Positions 1 to 10,149 are shown, numbered from the stretch's first letter. The stretch: 56,918 nt of DNA from Dietzia aerolata (GCF_014144865.1 NZ_JAALDM010000023.1:1-56918), one strand, 5' to 3'. Numbers and translations are program-made. The notes: a model not told the origin generated them from the sequence alone.

Positions 1-509
1 GGCAGGCCGGTGAGACCGATGCGGTCCCCGGGGCGCGCGCCGTCGATCCGCAGCGGGGCGGCCCCGCGCGGGAGGGTGCCGATGGCGGTGACCCCGACGA
101 CGACGACGCCGGCACTGGTGAGATCGCCGCCCACCACCACCGCACCGGACCGGGCGGCCTCGGCATGAATTCCCGCCGCGAGGTGTGCAATCTGGTCCAT
201 CTCGGTGTGGCCGGGCACGGCGAGCGCGACGAGGATCCGCGAACAATCGGCGCCCATGGCCAGCACGTCGGACACGTTCTGGGCGACGGCCCGCCGGCCG
301 AGGTCGCGCCAGTTCGTCAGGTCCAACCGGAAATGGGTGCCCTCGACGAGCATGTCGGTGGTCACCACCGTGGCGTCGGCCGGGCCCAGGACGGCGGCGT
401 CGTCACCGTTGCCGACCGGGTCATCCCCCACGTCCCCCGCGGCCCCGCTGAGCACCTCGAGGACGGCGGCCTCGCCGGCCTCTGCCACGGTCACGGCCCG
501 ATCGGTCAC
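1..509 (-). CDS. thiL: Thiamine-monophosphate kinase, N-terminal part (cut by window edge)
   Basis: ThiL phosphorylates thiamine monophosphate to thiamine diphosphate with ATP, the last step of cofactor B1 synthesis in the cytoplasm. About 169 residues of the N-terminal half are present; the gene runs off the left edge. Visible family motifs in order are GNGDDAAVL (nucleotide/Mg site), TTDMLVEGTHF (Mg-binding aspartate), QNVSDVLAMGA and GGDLT, all typical of the PurM-like fold of ThiL/HypE/SelD. The start is taken as GTG at 509, with AAAGGGG about 10 nt upstream. It diverges from the DUF3515 gene, as in mycobacteria. Nothing looks broken in the visible part. Confidence 0.93.
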   Translation of the reverse strand, partial: MTDRAVTVAEAGEAAVLEVLSGAAGDVGDDPVGNGDDAAVLGPADATVVTTDMLVEGTHFRLDLTNWRDLGRRAVAQNVSDVLAMGADCSRILVALAVPGHTEMDQIAHLAAGIHAEAARSGAVVVGGDLTSAGVVVVGVTAIGTLPRGAAPLRIDGARPGDRIGLTGL

Positions 510-630
510 CTCGGTAGTTCCCCTTTCGGGTGGAGTCCCGCGCCGGGGGTGCCGGCGCGGGTCTGTAGCGTTGCCGTCAGGTTAGCGGTCGCCCGGGCGG
601 CGTCCGCCCGTGGGAGGAAGGACGACGCCG

Positions 631-1260
631 GTGGCTTCGACGGACCCGGATCTGCAGGAGCGATACAACGCTGGCCCCAGGAAGGCCTCGAAGCCTTCCG
701 GGGACCAGGAGGTCGTGCGGCCCGTCCCCATCCCCGTGGTGGTCGCCGGGGTGGCCATTCCCCTGATCGTGCTGATCGTGGCCCTGATGATGGTGCGCAC
801 TGTCGGCGACGACGCCGCGCAGGAAGCCGCCAGCGAGCCGTATGCGGCCGTGCCACTGCCGGCGCCAGGAGCCGAAACCGAGGAATGCGCCGCACTGATC
901 GATGCCCTTCCGCCCGCCCTGGGTGATGCGAACCAGGTCGCGCTCACCGAGCCCGCACCGCCCGGCGTCGCGGCGTACCGGATGCCCGATGCCGAGCCGA
1001 TCGTCGTCCGCTGTGGCCTGGACGCGCCGCCGACCTTCGTCGTGGGCGTCGGCCTGCAGGAGGTCAACGGGGTCCAGTGGTTCAACGAGCCGGATCCGAA
1101 CCCGGCGGTCACGGCGTCGACCTGGGTGGCCGTGGATCGGCCCGAGTTCGTGGCGGTCACCCTGCCCGAGGGCAGTGGCACCGGCCCCATCCAGGACCTG
1201 TCCGACACGCTGACGGCGACCCTCGACGAGACCGAACCGAACCCGGCGCCGGCGGGCTGA
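631..1260 (+). CDS. DUF3515 membrane-anchored protein
   Basis: A 209-residue protein of the DUF3515 family, which in mycobacteria sits at the same place between thiL and ddl. It has a short charged cytoplasmic N-terminus, one hydrophobic segment at about residues 27-47 (PIPVVVAGVAIPLIVLIVAL) and an extracytoplasmic domain with two cysteines (ECAAL and RCGLD) that could form a disulfide. The start is GTG 631 because GGAGGAAGG ends about 9 nt before it; an in-frame GTG at 610 would place this Shine-Dalgarno inside the gene. The function is unknown; the family is found in actinobacteria, so an envelope role is plausible but not shown. Confidence 0.85.
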   Translation: MASTDPDLQERYNAGPRKASKPSGDQEVVRPVPIPVVVAGVAIPLIVLIVALMMVRTVGDDAAQEAASEPYAAVPLPAPGAETEECAALIDALPPALGDANQVALTEPAPPGVAAYRMPDAEPIVVRCGLDAPPTFVVGVGLQEVNGVQWFNEPDPNPAVTASTWVAVDRPEFVAVTLPEGSGTGPIQDLSDTLTATLDETEPNPAPAG

Positions 1261-1326
1261 CCACCGCGGACGACCGACTGCGGACGACCGCCCGCGGGTC
1301 AGGTGACTCGTGCGGCTGGGCGACCG

Positions 1327-2433
1327 TCAGGCGCGGGCCAGCGCGGTCTGCACGAGCACGCTCAGCAGCGTCGGGTAGTCGACACCGGTCGCGGCCCACA
1401 TCTGCGGATACATGGAGATCGGGGTGAAGCCCGGCATCGTGTTGACCTCGTTGATCACCGGACCGTCGGCGGTGACGAAGAAGTCGACGCGGGTCAGGCC
1501 CGTGGCATCGATCGCGCGGAACGCCCGCACCGCGAGTTCGCGGAGCTGCTCGATCTCGTTCTCCGGGAGCTTCGCCGGCAGGTCGAACGTGGTGACGTCG
1601 TCGAGGTACTTGGTGTTGAAGTCGTAGAACGAGTCGCCCTCGCTCTCCCCCTCCCGGTCCGTCGTTTCCCCGGGGATGTGGAGCTCGGCCGGCAGGCTGG
1701 CCTCGACCCGACCGTCCGAGTACTCCAGGACTCCGCACTCGACCTCACGGCCGATGATCGCGGCCTCGACGATCACCTTCGGATCGAACCGGCGCGCCTC
1801 GGCGATCGCCGCGTCGAGGTCCTCCGGCCGGGAGACCTTGGAGATTCCGATCGACGAACCCCCACGGGCGGGCTTGACGAACAGCGGCATCCCGAGGTCG
1901 TCCTGCTCCGCCTTCGTCAGCTTCTCGGTACCCGGACGCAGAACGACCTGCTGTCCGATCGGCAGCCCGGCCGCGCCGAGCACCACCTTGGTGAACTCCT
2001 TGTCCATCCCGGCGGCGCTGGCGAACACGCCCGGTCCCACGTACGGGAGCCCGGAGAGTTCGAGCAGTCCCTGGATGGTGCCGTCCTCGGCGAACGTGCC
2101 GTGCATGACCGGGAACACCACATCGATCCGCGCGATCTCCTCGCCGGCCCTGTCGCCGTCCACGTACCGCAGCACTCCCCGGTCCTCGGTGGACAAGCCC
2201 AGCGCGACCTGCGGACGCCCCGCATCGACGACCGGCATCTCCCGATCGACTATCTGGAGGGTCGAGACATCATCGGTGCCCAGAGTCCATGTGCCGGTCG
2301 ACGTGATCCCCACGGGGATGACGTCATACCGGGACCTGTCGAGATGAGAGATGACGGCGCCGGCGGACACGCAGCTGACGGAGTGTTCCGTGCTGCGACC
2401 GCCGTAGAGGACGGCAACGGTGGTGCGGTTCAC
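1327..2433 (-). CDS. ddl: D-alanine--D-alanine ligase
   Basis: A cytoplasmic ATP-grasp enzyme that joins two D-alanines into the dipeptide needed for peptidoglycan precursor synthesis. At 368 residues it has the usual length. The N-terminal [15 protein letters not shown] is the Ddl signature, followed by [15 protein letters not shown], the ATP-grasp loop [14 protein letters not shown] and the C-terminal Mg-binding stretch [20 protein letters not shown]. The start is GTG 2433: a TAGCCT hexamer (2441-2446, minus strand) lies 7 nt upstream, which fits a leaderless mRNA, and the first three bases of that hexamer are the stop codon of gpsA. The gene follows gpsA with a 10-nt gap, so it may be both co-transcribed and independently started. 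Confidence 0.96.
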   Translation of the reverse strand: MNRTTVAVLYGGRSTEHSVSCVSAGAVISHLDRSRYDVIPVGITSTGTWTLGTDDVSTLQIVDREMPVVDAGRPQVALGLSTEDRGVLRYVDGDRAGEEIARIDVVFPVMHGTFAEDGTIQGLLELSGLPYVGPGVFASAAGMDKEFTKVVLGAAGLPIGQQVVLRPGTEKLTKAEQDDLGMPLFVKPARGGSSIGISKVSRPEDLDAAIAEARRFDPKVIVEAAIIGREVECGVLEYSDGRVEASLPAELHIPGETTDREGESEGDSFYDFNTKYLDDVTTFDLPAKLPENEIEQLRELAVRAFRAIDATGLTRVDFFVTADGPVINEVNTMPGFTPISMYPQMWAATGVDYPTLLSVLVQTALARA

Positions 2434-2440
2434 CGCACCG

Positions 2441-2446
2441 AGGCTA
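2441..2446 (-). promoter_or_regulatory. Putative -10 of leaderless ddl, fused to the gpsA stop codon
   Basis: TAGCCT read on the minus strand, 7 nt before the ddl GTG. Its TAG is the gpsA stop codon. This is a TANNNT match with spacing suitable for transcription starting at the start codon. No convincing -35 or Shine-Dalgarno was seen for ddl, which favours leaderless expression. This is inference from position only. Confidence 0.5.
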
Positions 2447-3442
2447 CTCGGGCTTGGTGCTCCGGCTCATGAGGCGCACCGCCACCTCGACGGCGTTACC
2501 GCCTTCGTGGCAGATCTCGTGCACCGCCTCGGTGAGCGGCATCTCCACGCCCACCCGATGGCTGAGCTCCCGGATGGAGCTGCAGGATTTGACGCCCTCG
2601 GCCACCTGACCGTTGGTCGCGGCCTGCGCCTGCTCGAGGTTCTCCCCCATGCCCAGGCGCTCACCGAAGGTCCGGTTCCGCGACAGCGGCGAGGTACAGG
2701 TGGCGACAAGGTCGCCCAGCCCGGCCAAGCCGGCGAAGGTCATCTGGTTCGCGCCCAGTGCGACGCCGAGCCTGGTCGATTCCGCCAGACCGCGCGTCAC
2801 GAGCGTCGCCGCGGTGTTGTCTCCGAGTCCCATTCCCGAGGCGATCCCGCACACGAGGGCGATCACGTTCTTCGTCGCACCACCGATCTCGCAGCCGATC
2901 ACGTCGCTGTTGGTGTACGGCCGGAAGTAGCCCGTGGAGAACGCGTCCTGGAGACGGGTCGCACGCGCCTCATCGGAACATGCGATCACGGTCGCGGCCG
3001 GCTGCCCTGCGGCGACCTCCCGTGCGAGATTGGGTCCGGACAGTACGGCGATCTGTCCGTCCGGCAGACCCGCCACCTCGGACACGACCTCACTGATCCT
3101 CTTGAGCGTGCCGGTCTCGATGCCCTTGGCCAACGAGATGACGCCGACCCCCGGGGTGAAGAGATCTACCCAGTTGTCGAGATTGGCCCGCAGACTCTGC
3201 GACGGAACCGCGAGGACGACCTCCTGCGCACCGTCGAGAACCTGCGCCGGATCTGTGGAGGCGGTGACCGTCGGCGGCAGAACGACGTCCGGGAGGTACT
3301 TGCTGTTGCTGTGATTTTCATTGATGTCGGCGGCGGCTTCCTCCCGCCTGGCCCACATGACCACCTCGGAACCGGCGTCGGCGAGAACCTTGCCCACCGC
3401 GGTCCCCCACGAACCCGCACCCATCACTGCGATCCGCGCCAT
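2444..3442 (-). CDS. gpsA: NAD(P)-dependent glycerol-3-phosphate dehydrogenase
   Basis: GpsA reduces dihydroxyacetone phosphate to sn-glycerol 3-phosphate for phospholipid synthesis. The 332-residue product begins [20 protein letters not shown], the Rossmann GxGxxG motif. It continues with [18 protein letters not shown], the catalytic-lysine region [12 protein letters not shown], and [20 protein letters not shown]. The reading frame stays open to 3817, but the ATG at 3442 is chosen because it begins the family-typical N-terminus and has GGGGAGA 6 nt upstream; the extra 125 codons would overlap divergent cofC antisense. It is followed after 10 nt by ddl. Confidence 0.96.
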   Translation of the reverse strand: MARIAVMGAGSWGTAVGKVLADAGSEVVMWARREEAAADINENHSNSKYLPDVVLPPTVTASTDPAQVLDGAQEVVLAVPSQSLRANLDNWVDLFTPGVGVISLAKGIETGTLKRISEVVSEVAGLPDGQIAVLSGPNLAREVAAGQPAATVIACSDEARATRLQDAFSTGYFRPYTNSDVIGCEIGGATKNVIALVCGIASGMGLGDNTAATLVTRGLAESTRLGVALGANQMTFAGLAGLGDLVATCTSPLSRNRTFGERLGMGENLEQAQAATNGQVAEGVKSCSSIRELSHRVGVEMPLTEAVHEICHEGGNAVEVAVRLMSRSTKPE

Positions 3443-3550
3443 GGTCGTCTCCCCACTCGTGTCGCCCTGGTGCCCCGCCCGGGGCTTATCACGGTCTGAC
3501 GCTACCCGGCGCGGGACGTTTCCGAGGCGGTGCTGGCAGGATGGCGAGCG

Positions 3551-4285
3551 ATGAACGAAATTGGCGATCCGGAGGGCATCGGGGGCGGCTGGACGATCGT
3601 CGTCCCCGTCAAGTCGCTGGCCCGCGCCAAAAGCCGCCTGGGGTCGACACTCTCGCCCCTGCAACGTCGCGCGCTCGTCGTGGCGATGGCCACCGATGTG
3701 ATCACCGCCTGCCGTGAATGCCCCTCCGTCTCCGCCGTCAAAGTTGTCTCCACCGATCCCGACGTCGCTGCCCTGGCCACGGATCTCGGGGCGAAGTTCG
3801 TCACCGAATCGGGGCATCGGACAGCGGCAGACTCCGCGATCACGTTGCAGTCGGATCCACTGAATGCGGCGCTTGCGGGCGCTCTGACCGGACTCACCGG
3901 CGCAGTCGCCGTCGTCGCCGCCGACCTGCCCGAGCTTGATTCACGGATCCTGACCCGGATTCTCGACTCGGCATCCCAGCACCGTCATTCAGTGGTGGTT
4001 GATCACCGCGGCGAGGGCACGACAATGGCGATGTGGACTGCGGGTACCGACCGGGTGTGCCTGTTCGGTCCGGGATCCGCGGCCAATTTCCTACGCCAGG
4101 GGGCGGTGACGCTCAGCGTTGACGAGCGCTCCGGTGGAGCGGCCTCCCGCGACGTCGACATCCCCTCGGACGTGATCCGGCTGGCCGGGAGGCAGGTCGG
4201 ACTCGCCACCGCGAAGACCCTCCGCGAGCAACTCGGTCAACCCTCCTGCCGAGTCCACGCGGAATCAGCCACAATGGTCTGGTGA
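3551..4285 (+). CDS. cofC: 2-phospho-L-lactate / phosphoenolpyruvate guanylyltransferase
   Basis: CofC (FbiD in mycobacteria) activates phosphoenolpyruvate or 2-phospholactate with GTP in coenzyme F420 synthesis. The 244-residue product has the family start [18 protein letters not shown], an NTP-transferase-like loop, then [29 protein letters not shown] and the late [12 protein letters not shown] 3551 is preferred over the in-frame GTG 3530 because an AGGA lies 9-10 nt before it and the homologous N-terminus begins nearby. The stop overlaps the ppk GTG by 4 nt (GTGA), so the two genes are probably translationally coupled, as in mycobacteria. It diverges from gpsA. Confidence 0.9.
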   Translation: MNEIGDPEGIGGGWTIVVPVKSLARAKSRLGSTLSPLQRRALVVAMATDVITACRECPSVSAVKVVSTDPDVAALATDLGAKFVTESGHRTAADSAITLQSDPLNAALAGALTGLTGAVAVVAADLPELDSRILTRILDSASQHRHSVVVDHRGEGTTMAMWTAGTDRVCLFGPGSAANFLRQGAVTLSVDERSGGAASRDVDIPSDVIRLAGRQVGLATAKTLREQLGQPSCRVHAESATMVW

Positions 4286-6378
4286 CAGTCGACGACGTTG
4301 CCCTTCAGGGCCTACCGCGCCCTCGTGACCGCTACCTCAACCGTGAGCTCAGTTGGCTCGACTTCAACGCACGGGTGTTGGCTCTAGCCGGGGAGAAATC
4401 GCTCCCACTCCTGGAGCGGGCGAAATTCCTCGCGATCTTCGCCTCGAACCTCGACGAGTTCTACATGGTCCGGGTTGCCGGCCTCAAGCGTCGTGACAAG
4501 ACCGGCCTGTCGGTCCGTTCCGCCGATGGCCGAACTCCTGCAGAGCAGCTCAGCCGCATCAGCATTCGAACCCGCGAACTCTGCGATGAGCAGTCGCGAC
4601 TCTTCAACGACGAGATCCGGCCTGAGCTCGAGTCGAACGGCATCAAGATCCTGCCGTGGTCGGTGCTGACGGCGGATGAGCGCTTCGAGATGTCGGAGCT
4701 GTTCCGCAATCAGATCTTCCCCGTTCTCACGCCACTCGCCGTGGACCCCGCACACCCCTTCCCCTACATTTCGGGGTTGAGCCTCAATCTCGCGGTGATC
4801 ATCCGCAGCATCGATTCCGGAATGGAGCACTTCGCCCGGGTCAAGATCCCGCACAACGTGCCCCGCTTCCTCCGTGTGGAGCGTCAGGACTCCGAGGAGT
4901 TCGCGTTCGTCCCCGCAGAAGAGGTCATCGCCGCTCATCTGAGCGAGTTGTTCCAGGGGATGGAGATCGTCGAGCATCACGTGTTCCGCGTGACCCGCAA
5001 CGCCGACATGGAGGTGGAGGAAGACCGCGACGAGGACTTGCTGCAAGCCCTCGAGCGTGAGTTGGCTCGCCGTCGCTTCGGTTCCGCCGTTCGGCTGGAG
5101 ATCGCGGAGGACACGACACCGCGCATGCTGCGCATCCTTCAGCGCGAGCTCGATGTCGAATCGGGAGACGTGATCCGATTCGGCGGCCTGCTCGACCTCA
5201 CTGGGCTGTGGCAGATCCACGGACTCGAACTGCCGGATCTCAAGGACCCGGCGATGGTGCCGGCGACCCCACCGGCGTTCGGCGAGCGGGAGACCGCACG
5301 AAACATCTTCGATTCCCTCCAGGAATCCGATGTCCTCGTCGAGCATCCCTACGACTCGTTCGCCACCACGGTGCAACGGTTCATCGAGCAGGCGGCCGCG
5401 GATGACAATGTCCTGGCGATCAAGCAGACGCTGTACCGCACCTCGGGCGATTCACCGATCGTCAATGCGCTCGTCGACGCTGCTGCCGCCGGTAAGCAGG
5501 TCGTCGCGCTGGTCGAGATCAAGGCCCGCTTCGACGAGCAGAACAACATTCGGTGGGCGCGCGAGCTCGAGCAGGCCGGCGTGCACGTGGTGTACGGACT
5601 CCTGGGACTGAAGACCCACTGCAAGACCTGCCTGGTGGTCCGCAAGGAGGGTGACCGCCTGCAGCGGTACGCCCACATCGGAACCGGCAACTACAACCCC
5701 AAGACGGCCCGTCTCTACGAGGACGTAGGCCTGTTCACCGCCGACGAGGACGTGGTGTCGGATCTGACCGATCTATTCAATCACCTCACCGGGTTCTCCA
5801 ACGTCAGTAAGTACCGTCGACTGCTCGTGGCCCCGGAGGGGATCCGCTCGGGAATCATCGAGCGAATCGAGAACGAGATCGCCCTGGCCGCCGAGGGCCG
5901 CGAGGCCGGCATCCGGCTCAAGGCCAACGCCCTGGTCGACGAGCAGGTGATCGACACGCTATACCGCGCATCGCAGGCAGGGGTCCAGGTCGACATCGTG
6001 GTGCGCGGCATCTGCTCTCTGCGGGCGGGTGTGCCGGGACTGAGCGAGAACATCCATGTGCGATCCATCCTCGGACGATTCCTGGAGCATTCACGGATCC
6101 TGCATTTCCGTGGCGCGGACGAGGTGCTGATCGGCAGTGCCGACATGATGCACCGAAATCTGGACCGCCGCGTCGAGGTCATGGCCACGGTGACCGACCC
6201 ACGCCTCAAGGCGCAGGTGAATCGCATCTTCACCTCAGCGCTCGATCCGGCGACTCGCAGTTTCCATCTCCAGCCCGATTCCACGTGGGTCCGGATGCCC
6301 GCCGCGGAGGACTGGGCCGAGTCGGTCGACCACCAGGAACGCATGGCAGCCGAACACACGGGGTTCCGTCACCGATGA
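4282..6378 (+). CDS. ppk: Polyphosphate kinase 1
   Basis: PPK1 reversibly polymerises the gamma-phosphate of ATP into inorganic polyphosphate, a stress and phosphate reserve. The product has 698 residues, as expected for the four-domain enzyme. Visible motifs: [16 protein letters not shown] at the N-terminus, [17 protein letters not shown], the catalytic histidine in KTHCK (about residue 446), [20 protein letters not shown], and the second conserved histidine in LEHSRILHF (about residue 603). Translation starts at GTG 4282 inside the cofC end, and the stop overlaps the mutT1 ATG by 4 nt, so cofC-ppk-mutT1 look like one coupled unit ended by the hairpin at 7339-7366. Confidence 0.97.
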   Translation: MTVDDVALQGLPRPRDRYLNRELSWLDFNARVLALAGEKSLPLLERAKFLAIFASNLDEFYMVRVAGLKRRDKTGLSVRSADGRTPAEQLSRISIRTRELCDEQSRLFNDEIRPELESNGIKILPWSVLTADERFEMSELFRNQIFPVLTPLAVDPAHPFPYISGLSLNLAVIIRSIDSGMEHFARVKIPHNVPRFLRVERQDSEEFAFVPAEEVIAAHLSELFQGMEIVEHHVFRVTRNADMEVEEDRDEDLLQALERELARRRFGSAVRLEIAEDTTPRMLRILQRELDVESGDVIRFGGLLDLTGLWQIHGLELPDLKDPAMVPATPPAFGERETARNIFDSLQESDVLVEHPYDSFATTVQRFIEQAAADDNVLAIKQTLYRTSGDSPIVNALVDAAAAGKQVVALVEIKARFDEQNNIRWARELEQAGVHVVYGLLGLKTHCKTCLVVRKEGDRLQRYAHIGTGNYNPKTARLYEDVGLFTADEDVVSDLTDLFNHLTGFSNVSKYRRLLVAPEGIRSGIIERIENEIALAAEGREAGIRLKANALVDEQVIDTLYRASQAGVQVDIVVRGICSLRAGVPGLSENIHVRSILGRFLEHSRILHFRGADEVLIGSADMMHRNLDRRVEVMATVTDPRLKAQVNRIFTSALDPATRSFHLQPDSTWVRMPAAEDWAESVDHQERMAAEHTGFRHR

Positions 6379-7292
6379 GCAAAGCAAAAATCAAGTCGAA
6401 GGTGCGGGTCATCCCCGCTGCCGGTGCGGTGTTGTACCGCATGGAAAACGGTGTCCCAGTCTGTGTGGTGGTGCACCGTTCGCGGTACGACGATTGGTCG
6501 CTTCCGAAGGGCAAGGTCGACTCCGGCGAGTCGTTGCCCACCACCGCCGTCCGCGAGATCCTCGAGGAGACCGGCTCGGAATCGGCGCTCGAGTCCCTCA
6601 TCGGGACCACGGCGTATCCGCTGAAGGAGAATACGCGCAAAGAGGTCACCTACTGGTCGGCTCGCGATTTTGGAGGCGAGTTCGAACCCAACGCCGAGGT
6701 GGACGAAATTCGATGGCTCCCCATCGACGAGGCCAAGTCACTGGTCACCTATCCCCTGGACCGGAAGATACTCACCAAGTTCGGCGACGCCCCACCGGTT
6801 GAGAACGTCTTACTGCTCGTCCGCCACGCCAAAGCCGGAGACAGAAGTGAGTGGAGCGGCGACGACACGCTCCGACCTCTGGAAAAGTCCGGACGAACCC
6901 AAGCCGAGATGCTGGTTCCGATGCTGGGGGCGTTCGGGGTCCGCCGCCTCTACAGCGCGCCGCGTGTCAGGTGCGAGCAGACCCTTGCGCCCCTCGCGGA
7001 TGAACTCGGGGTCGACGTGGCCATCGAATCCGCGCTGAGCGATGAGGCATATCTGGATTCGCCGGAGACAGCGGTGTCCCGACTCGTCGAGATCGCGGTT
7101 TCCGGCGACGGTGTCGCGGCGATCTGCTCGCAGGGCACCGCCATTCCGGGGATGCTCGACGACCTGGCCGCTGCTGCGGGCCTCGACCTCGGCGACACGT
7201 CCACGAAGAAGGCCGGCACATGGGGGCTCGGATTCTCCGGCACCACTCTGCTCTACGCCGACTACTACCGCAGTCCATTGCCCGTGCATTGA
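6375..7292 (+). CDS. mutT1: MutT1-type Nudix hydrolase with histidine-phosphatase domain
   Basis: A two-domain protein of 305 residues, like mycobacterial MutT1, which hydrolyses 8-oxo-(d)GTP and dinucleoside polyphosphates. Residues about 13-140 form the Nudix domain with a complete Nudix box that starts GKVDSGE and ends REILEETG. Residues about 150-305 form a phosphoglycerate-mutase/SixA-like domain starting LLVRHAKAG, with the catalytic RH pair. ATG 6375 overlaps the ppk stop (ATGA), which decides the start against the longer open frame from 6285 inside ppk. Adjacency to ppk is conserved in mycobacteria and suggests linked phosphate/nucleotide metabolism. Confidence 0.93.
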   Translation: MSKAKIKSKVRVIPAAGAVLYRMENGVPVCVVVHRSRYDDWSLPKGKVDSGESLPTTAVREILEETGSESALESLIGTTAYPLKENTRKEVTYWSARDFGGEFEPNAEVDEIRWLPIDEAKSLVTYPLDRKILTKFGDAPPVENVLLLVRHAKAGDRSEWSGDDTLRPLEKSGRTQAEMLVPMLGAFGVRRLYSAPRVRCEQTLAPLADELGVDVAIESALSDEAYLDSPETAVSRLVEIAVSGDGVAAICSQGTAIPGMLDDLAAAAGLDLGDTSTKKAGTWGLGFSGTTLLYADYYRSPLPVH

Positions 7293-7338
7293 TCGCAGGC
7301 AGACGTCGAGCCCGCGACTACCGGAAATGCATTCAGCA

Positions 7339-7366
7339 CGGCCCCGTCAGGATTCTGGCGGGGCCG
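7339..7366 (+). terminator. Hairpin terminator of cofC-ppk-mutT1
   Basis: Inverted repeat CGGCCCCGTCA / TGGCGGGGCCG with a 6-nt loop (11 pairs, one G-T), 46 nt after the mutT1 stop. The T-tract is weak (TGATGATTTTG follows shortly). It probably ends the plus-strand operon. Confidence 0.65.
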
Positions 7367-7411
7367 CGCTGATGATTTTGTGACCGTACCGACGGCGTGG
7401 TCGACCCGGCC

Positions 7412-7433
7412 TTCGGGCTGTCGTCAGCCCGAA
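7412..7433 (-). terminator. Hairpin terminator of hupB
   Basis: Perfect 8-bp inverted repeat TTCGGGCT / AGCCCGAA with a 6-nt loop, 20 nt downstream of the hupB stop on the minus strand. No long T-run follows. It may act in both directions, since mutT1 converges on it. Confidence 0.55.
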
Positions 7434-7453
7434 CGTTGAGATCTCGACGCGTC

Positions 7454-7834
7454 TCAGCTGACCTTGTCCCGGTGGTCAACACCGTTCTTGGTCAGGCTGC
7501 CGAACGACTGGTGCGAACTAGACCGCTTGGCTGCCAGTCGTCCCTCCGGCAGCTTCTCGGTGCCCTGGATGACCGACTTGAAGTACTGACCGGGCCGGAA
7601 CACGGGCGACGAGGTGGGAGGAACGGGGATCGACTCACCGGTGTGCGGGTTGCGAGCGACCCGCGCCGCGCGGGCCTTCTTCTCGAAGATGCCGAAGCCC
7701 ATGATAGTGATCGATTCACCGGAGGCGACGGTCCTAACGATGATGTCGAGAGTGTTCTCCAGCGCCTCGGTTGCGAGCTGGTGGTCACCACCCATACGAT
7801 CAGCGAGTTCTTCGATCAGATCAGCCTTATTCAC
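7454..7834 (-). CDS. hupB: HU-family nucleoid protein, short form
   Basis: HU binds DNA as a dimer and shapes the nucleoid. Residues 1-92 are a standard HU fold: MNKADLIEELADRMGG, VRTVASGESITIMGFGIFE, and the DNA-binding arm RVARNPHTGESIPVPPTSSPVFRPG. The start is GTG 7834 with AAGGGGG 5 nt upstream. The protein is only 126 residues. After the HU core it ends in a tail of roughly 30 residues (GRLAAKRSSSHQSFG and on) with few lysines. Mycobacterial HupB and many relatives carry a roughly 100-residue lysine/alanine-rich tail, which is missing here. The position between mutT1 and leuD matches mycobacterial hupB, so orthology is likely. Confidence 0.93.
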   Translation of the reverse strand: MNKADLIEELADRMGGDHQLATEALENTLDIIVRTVASGESITIMGFGIFEKKARAARVARNPHTGESIPVPPTSSPVFRPGQYFKSVIQGTEKLPEGRLAAKRSSSHQSFGSLTKNGVDHRDKVS

Positions 7835-7986
7835 GTGGGCCCCCTTCGGGTGAGTATCGCTGTGACGGAACCTGTCCGCAGCCAGTACGGATAAGCATAC
7901 TCACACAAAAGCCCGCCGTGAAGCCAAAACGGTTGTTAGCGCAACATTAAGTTTCGGCTGACCGGTCGCGCCCCGGCTGACCCGGT

Positions 7987-8023
7987 GCGGCGCGTCGAGC
8001 ATCTGGCATCGTCAACGCGCCGC
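7987..8023 (-). terminator. Stem-loop after leuCD
   Basis: GCGGCGCGT / ACGCGCCGC, a perfect 9-bp inverted repeat with a 19-nt loop, 8 nt after the leuD stop on the minus strand. It has no T-tract, so it is either a weak or factor-assisted terminator or an mRNA-stabilising end. Confidence 0.4.
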
Positions 8024-8030
8024 GACTCGG

Positions 8031-8627
8031 TCAGTTAGGGGTCGTGACCGGCTTGAACGCCGGACGTCGACCCTCGTATTCCTCGATGAGGTCCTCGCGC
8101 CGCAGCGTCAGCCCGATGTCGTCCAGGCCCTCCATCAACCGCCAACGGGTGTAGTCGTCGATGTCGAACGGGACGGTGACATCTCCCGCAGAAACGGTGC
8201 GGGACCCCAGATCGACGGTCAGCTCGATTCCGGGCTGCTCGTCCATGACCTTCCAGAGGAGCTCTACGTTCTCCTGCTCCACCTGGGCGGCGACGAGGCC
8301 GGATTTGCCGGCATTGCCCCGGAAGATATCGGCGAAGCGGGAGGAGATGACAACCCGGAAGCCGAAGTCCATGAGCGCCCAGACCGCATGTTCGCGGGAC
8401 GAGCCGGTCCCGAAGTCCGGTCCGGCCACAAGCACCGAGGCCTTGTCGTACGGTGCGCGGTTGAGGACAAAATCCGGCTCGTTGGCGCGCCAGGAAGAGA
8501 ACAGTCCGTCCTCGAAACCCGTGCGGGTGACACGCTTGAGGTAGACGGCCGGGATGATCTGATCGGTGTCCACGTTCGAGCGGCGCAGCGGTGCACCGAT
8601 TCCGGTGTGAGTAGTGATCGCGTCCAT
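8031..8627 (-). CDS. leuD: 3-isopropylmalate dehydratase, small subunit
   Basis: Small subunit of isopropylmalate isomerase, which converts 2- to 3-isopropylmalate in leucine synthesis as a complex with LeuC. The 198-residue product shows the swivelling-domain signatures [33 protein letters not shown] and [21 protein letters not shown]. The start is ATG 8627, 5 nt after the leuC stop, with GGGGG in the leuC end as Shine-Dalgarno; the open frame upstream lies inside leuC. It is the second gene of leuCD and is expected to be controlled by the divergent IclR regulator. Confidence 0.97.
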   Translation of the reverse strand: MDAITTHTGIGAPLRRSNVDTDQIIPAVYLKRVTRTGFEDGLFSSWRANEPDFVLNRAPYDKASVLVAGPDFGTGSSREHAVWALMDFGFRVVISSRFADIFRGNAGKSGLVAAQVEQENVELLWKVMDEQPGIELTVDLGSRTVSAGDVTVPFDIDDYTRWRLMEGLDDIGLTLRREDLIEEYEGRRPAFKPVTTPN

Positions 8628-8632
8628 GATCG

Positions 8633-10099
8633 TCAGGCCCCCTTCACGGGCTCGAGGTCGGCGGGTGAGGAGAACCGACCACGCACGGCGGTGGCCGCGG
8701 CGACGGCCGGGCTGACCAGGTGGGTTCGCGCACCCTTGCCCTGGCGGCCCTCGAAGTTGCGGTTCGAGGTGGAGGCACACCGCTGGCCGGGCTGGAGTGA
8801 GTCCGGGTTCATTCCCAGGCACATCGAGCATCCGGGCTGGCGCCACTCGGCTCCGAACTCGGTGAAGATCGAGTCGAGCCCCTCGGCCTCGGCCTGTTCC
8901 CGCACGCGCATGGACCCGGGGACGACGAGCATCTGGACACCGTCGGCGAGCGTGCGCCCTTCGATGACCTCGGCCACGGCCCTCAGGTCCTCGATGCGAC
9001 CGTTGGTGCAGGACCCCACGAAGACCACGTCGACGGGCACTTCCCGCATCGGGGTGCCGGCCTGAAGATCCATGTACTCGAGTGCGTTCTCGGCGGCGAT
9101 CCGCTCGGACTCGTCGGTGAAAGAGTCCGGCACCGGCACATTCTCGCCCAGCGGGACACCCTGGCCCGGGTTGGTGCCCCAGGTGACGAACGGCGTCAGG
9201 GCGGATCCGTCGATTACGACCTCGGTGTCGAACACGGCGTCGTCGTCGGTCCGCAGGCCCCGCCAGTACTCGACGGCCGCATCCCACTCTGCGCCGGCCG
9301 GCGCATGGGGACGCCCCTGCAGGTAGTCAAAGGTGGTCTGGTCCGGGGCGATCATGCCGGCGCGCGCGCCGGCCTCGATGCTCATGTTGCACACGGTCAT
9401 GCGCGCCTCCATCGAGAGCTTCTCAATGGCTTCACCGCGGTACTCGATGATGTGCCCCTGGCCGCCGCCGGTACCGATCTTGGAGATCACGGCCAGGATC
9501 AGGTCCTTGGCCGTGACGCCGGGGGCCAGCTCGCCCGTGACCGTGATCGCCATGGTCTTGAAGGGGCGCAGCGACAGGGTTTGGGTGGCCATGACGTGCT
9601 CCACCTCGGAGGTACCGATCCCCATGGCGATGGAGCCGAACGCGCCGTGCGTCGAGGTGTGCGAGTCTCCGCACACGACCGTCATGCCCGGCTGGGTGAG
9701 GCCGAGCTGGGGGCCCACCACGTGGACGATGCCCTGCTCGAGATCACCCATCGGGTACAGCCGGACGCCGAACTCCTCGCAGTTGCGGCGCAGCGTCTCG
9801 ATCTGCGTGCGCGAGGTCTGGTCGGCGATGAGGTTGACCGCGCCGCCGACGATGTCGGTGGGCACATTGTGATCCTCGGTCGCCAGCGTGAGGTCGGGAC
9901 GACGCAGTTGACGCCCCGCGAGTCGAAGTCCGTCGAACGCCTGGGGACTGGTCACCTCGTGGATAAGATGCAGGTCGATGAAGATGAGGTCGGGCTGGCG
10001 TGCCTCACCCTCGCCCTCTCCCCGGGCGACCACATGGTCGTCCCAGACCTTCTCCGCCAGGGTCCGCGGCCGACCGCTTCCGGTTACCGTCTCGCTCAT
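8633..10099 (-). CDS. leuC: 3-isopropylmalate dehydratase, large subunit
   Basis: Large, [4Fe-4S]-bearing subunit of isopropylmalate isomerase (leucine pathway). The 488-residue product contains [32 protein letters not shown], the cluster cysteine in [14 protein letters not shown] and the last two in [13 protein letters not shown] 10099 is chosen: GGAG lies 5 nt upstream, whereas the GTG one codon earlier is too close. This ATG overlaps by one base the stop of a 16-codon leader reading frame (10099-10149), suggesting coupled re-initiation. Divergent from the IclR gene with overlapping promoters. Confidence 0.97.
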   Translation of the reverse strand: MSETVTGSGRPRTLAEKVWDDHVVARGEGEGEARQPDLIFIDLHLIHEVTSPQAFDGLRLAGRQLRRPDLTLATEDHNVPTDIVGGAVNLIADQTSRTQIETLRRNCEEFGVRLYPMGDLEQGIVHVVGPQLGLTQPGMTVVCGDSHTSTHGAFGSIAMGIGTSEVEHVMATQTLSLRPFKTMAITVTGELAPGVTAKDLILAVISKIGTGGGQGHIIEYRGEAIEKLSMEARMTVCNMSIEAGARAGMIAPDQTTFDYLQGRPHAPAGAEWDAAVEYWRGLRTDDDAVFDTEVVIDGSALTPFVTWGTNPGQGVPLGENVPVPDSFTDESERIAAENALEYMDLQAGTPMREVPVDVVFVGSCTNGRIEDLRAVAEVIEGRTLADGVQMLVVPGSMRVREQAEAEGLDSIFTEFGAEWRQPGCSMCLGMNPDSLQPGQRCASTSNRNFEGRQGKGARTHLVSPAVAAATAVRGRFSSPADLEPVKGA

Positions 10100-10149
10100 C
10101 ACGTCTCCAAGTCCACGCCCCAGGTAAGTAAACGGTGGATTCTCACCAT
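10099..10149 (-). CDS. Putative leucine-rich leader peptide of leuCD
   Basis: A 16-codon reading frame, [16 protein letters not shown], that ends TGATG on the leuC start codon. Its three leucines use TTA, CTT and TTG, all rare in this GC-rich genome where CTG and CTC dominate; TTA-CTT are adjacent. A TAGCGT hexamer lies 5 nt before its ATG, which fits a leaderless message. The Shine-Dalgarno of leuC (GGAG) lies in its last codons. I infer that translation of this peptide senses leucyl-tRNA supply and sets leuC initiation. No terminator hairpin separates it from leuC, so control would be translational. It is too short to be proven by sequence alone. Confidence 0.5.
   Translation of the reverse strand: MVRIHRLLTWGVDLET

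Noticed and set aside
3443-3817. N-terminal extension of gpsA
   Set aside because: It would overlap cofC antisense and place the Rossmann motif at residue 130; a good ribosome site precedes ATG 3442.
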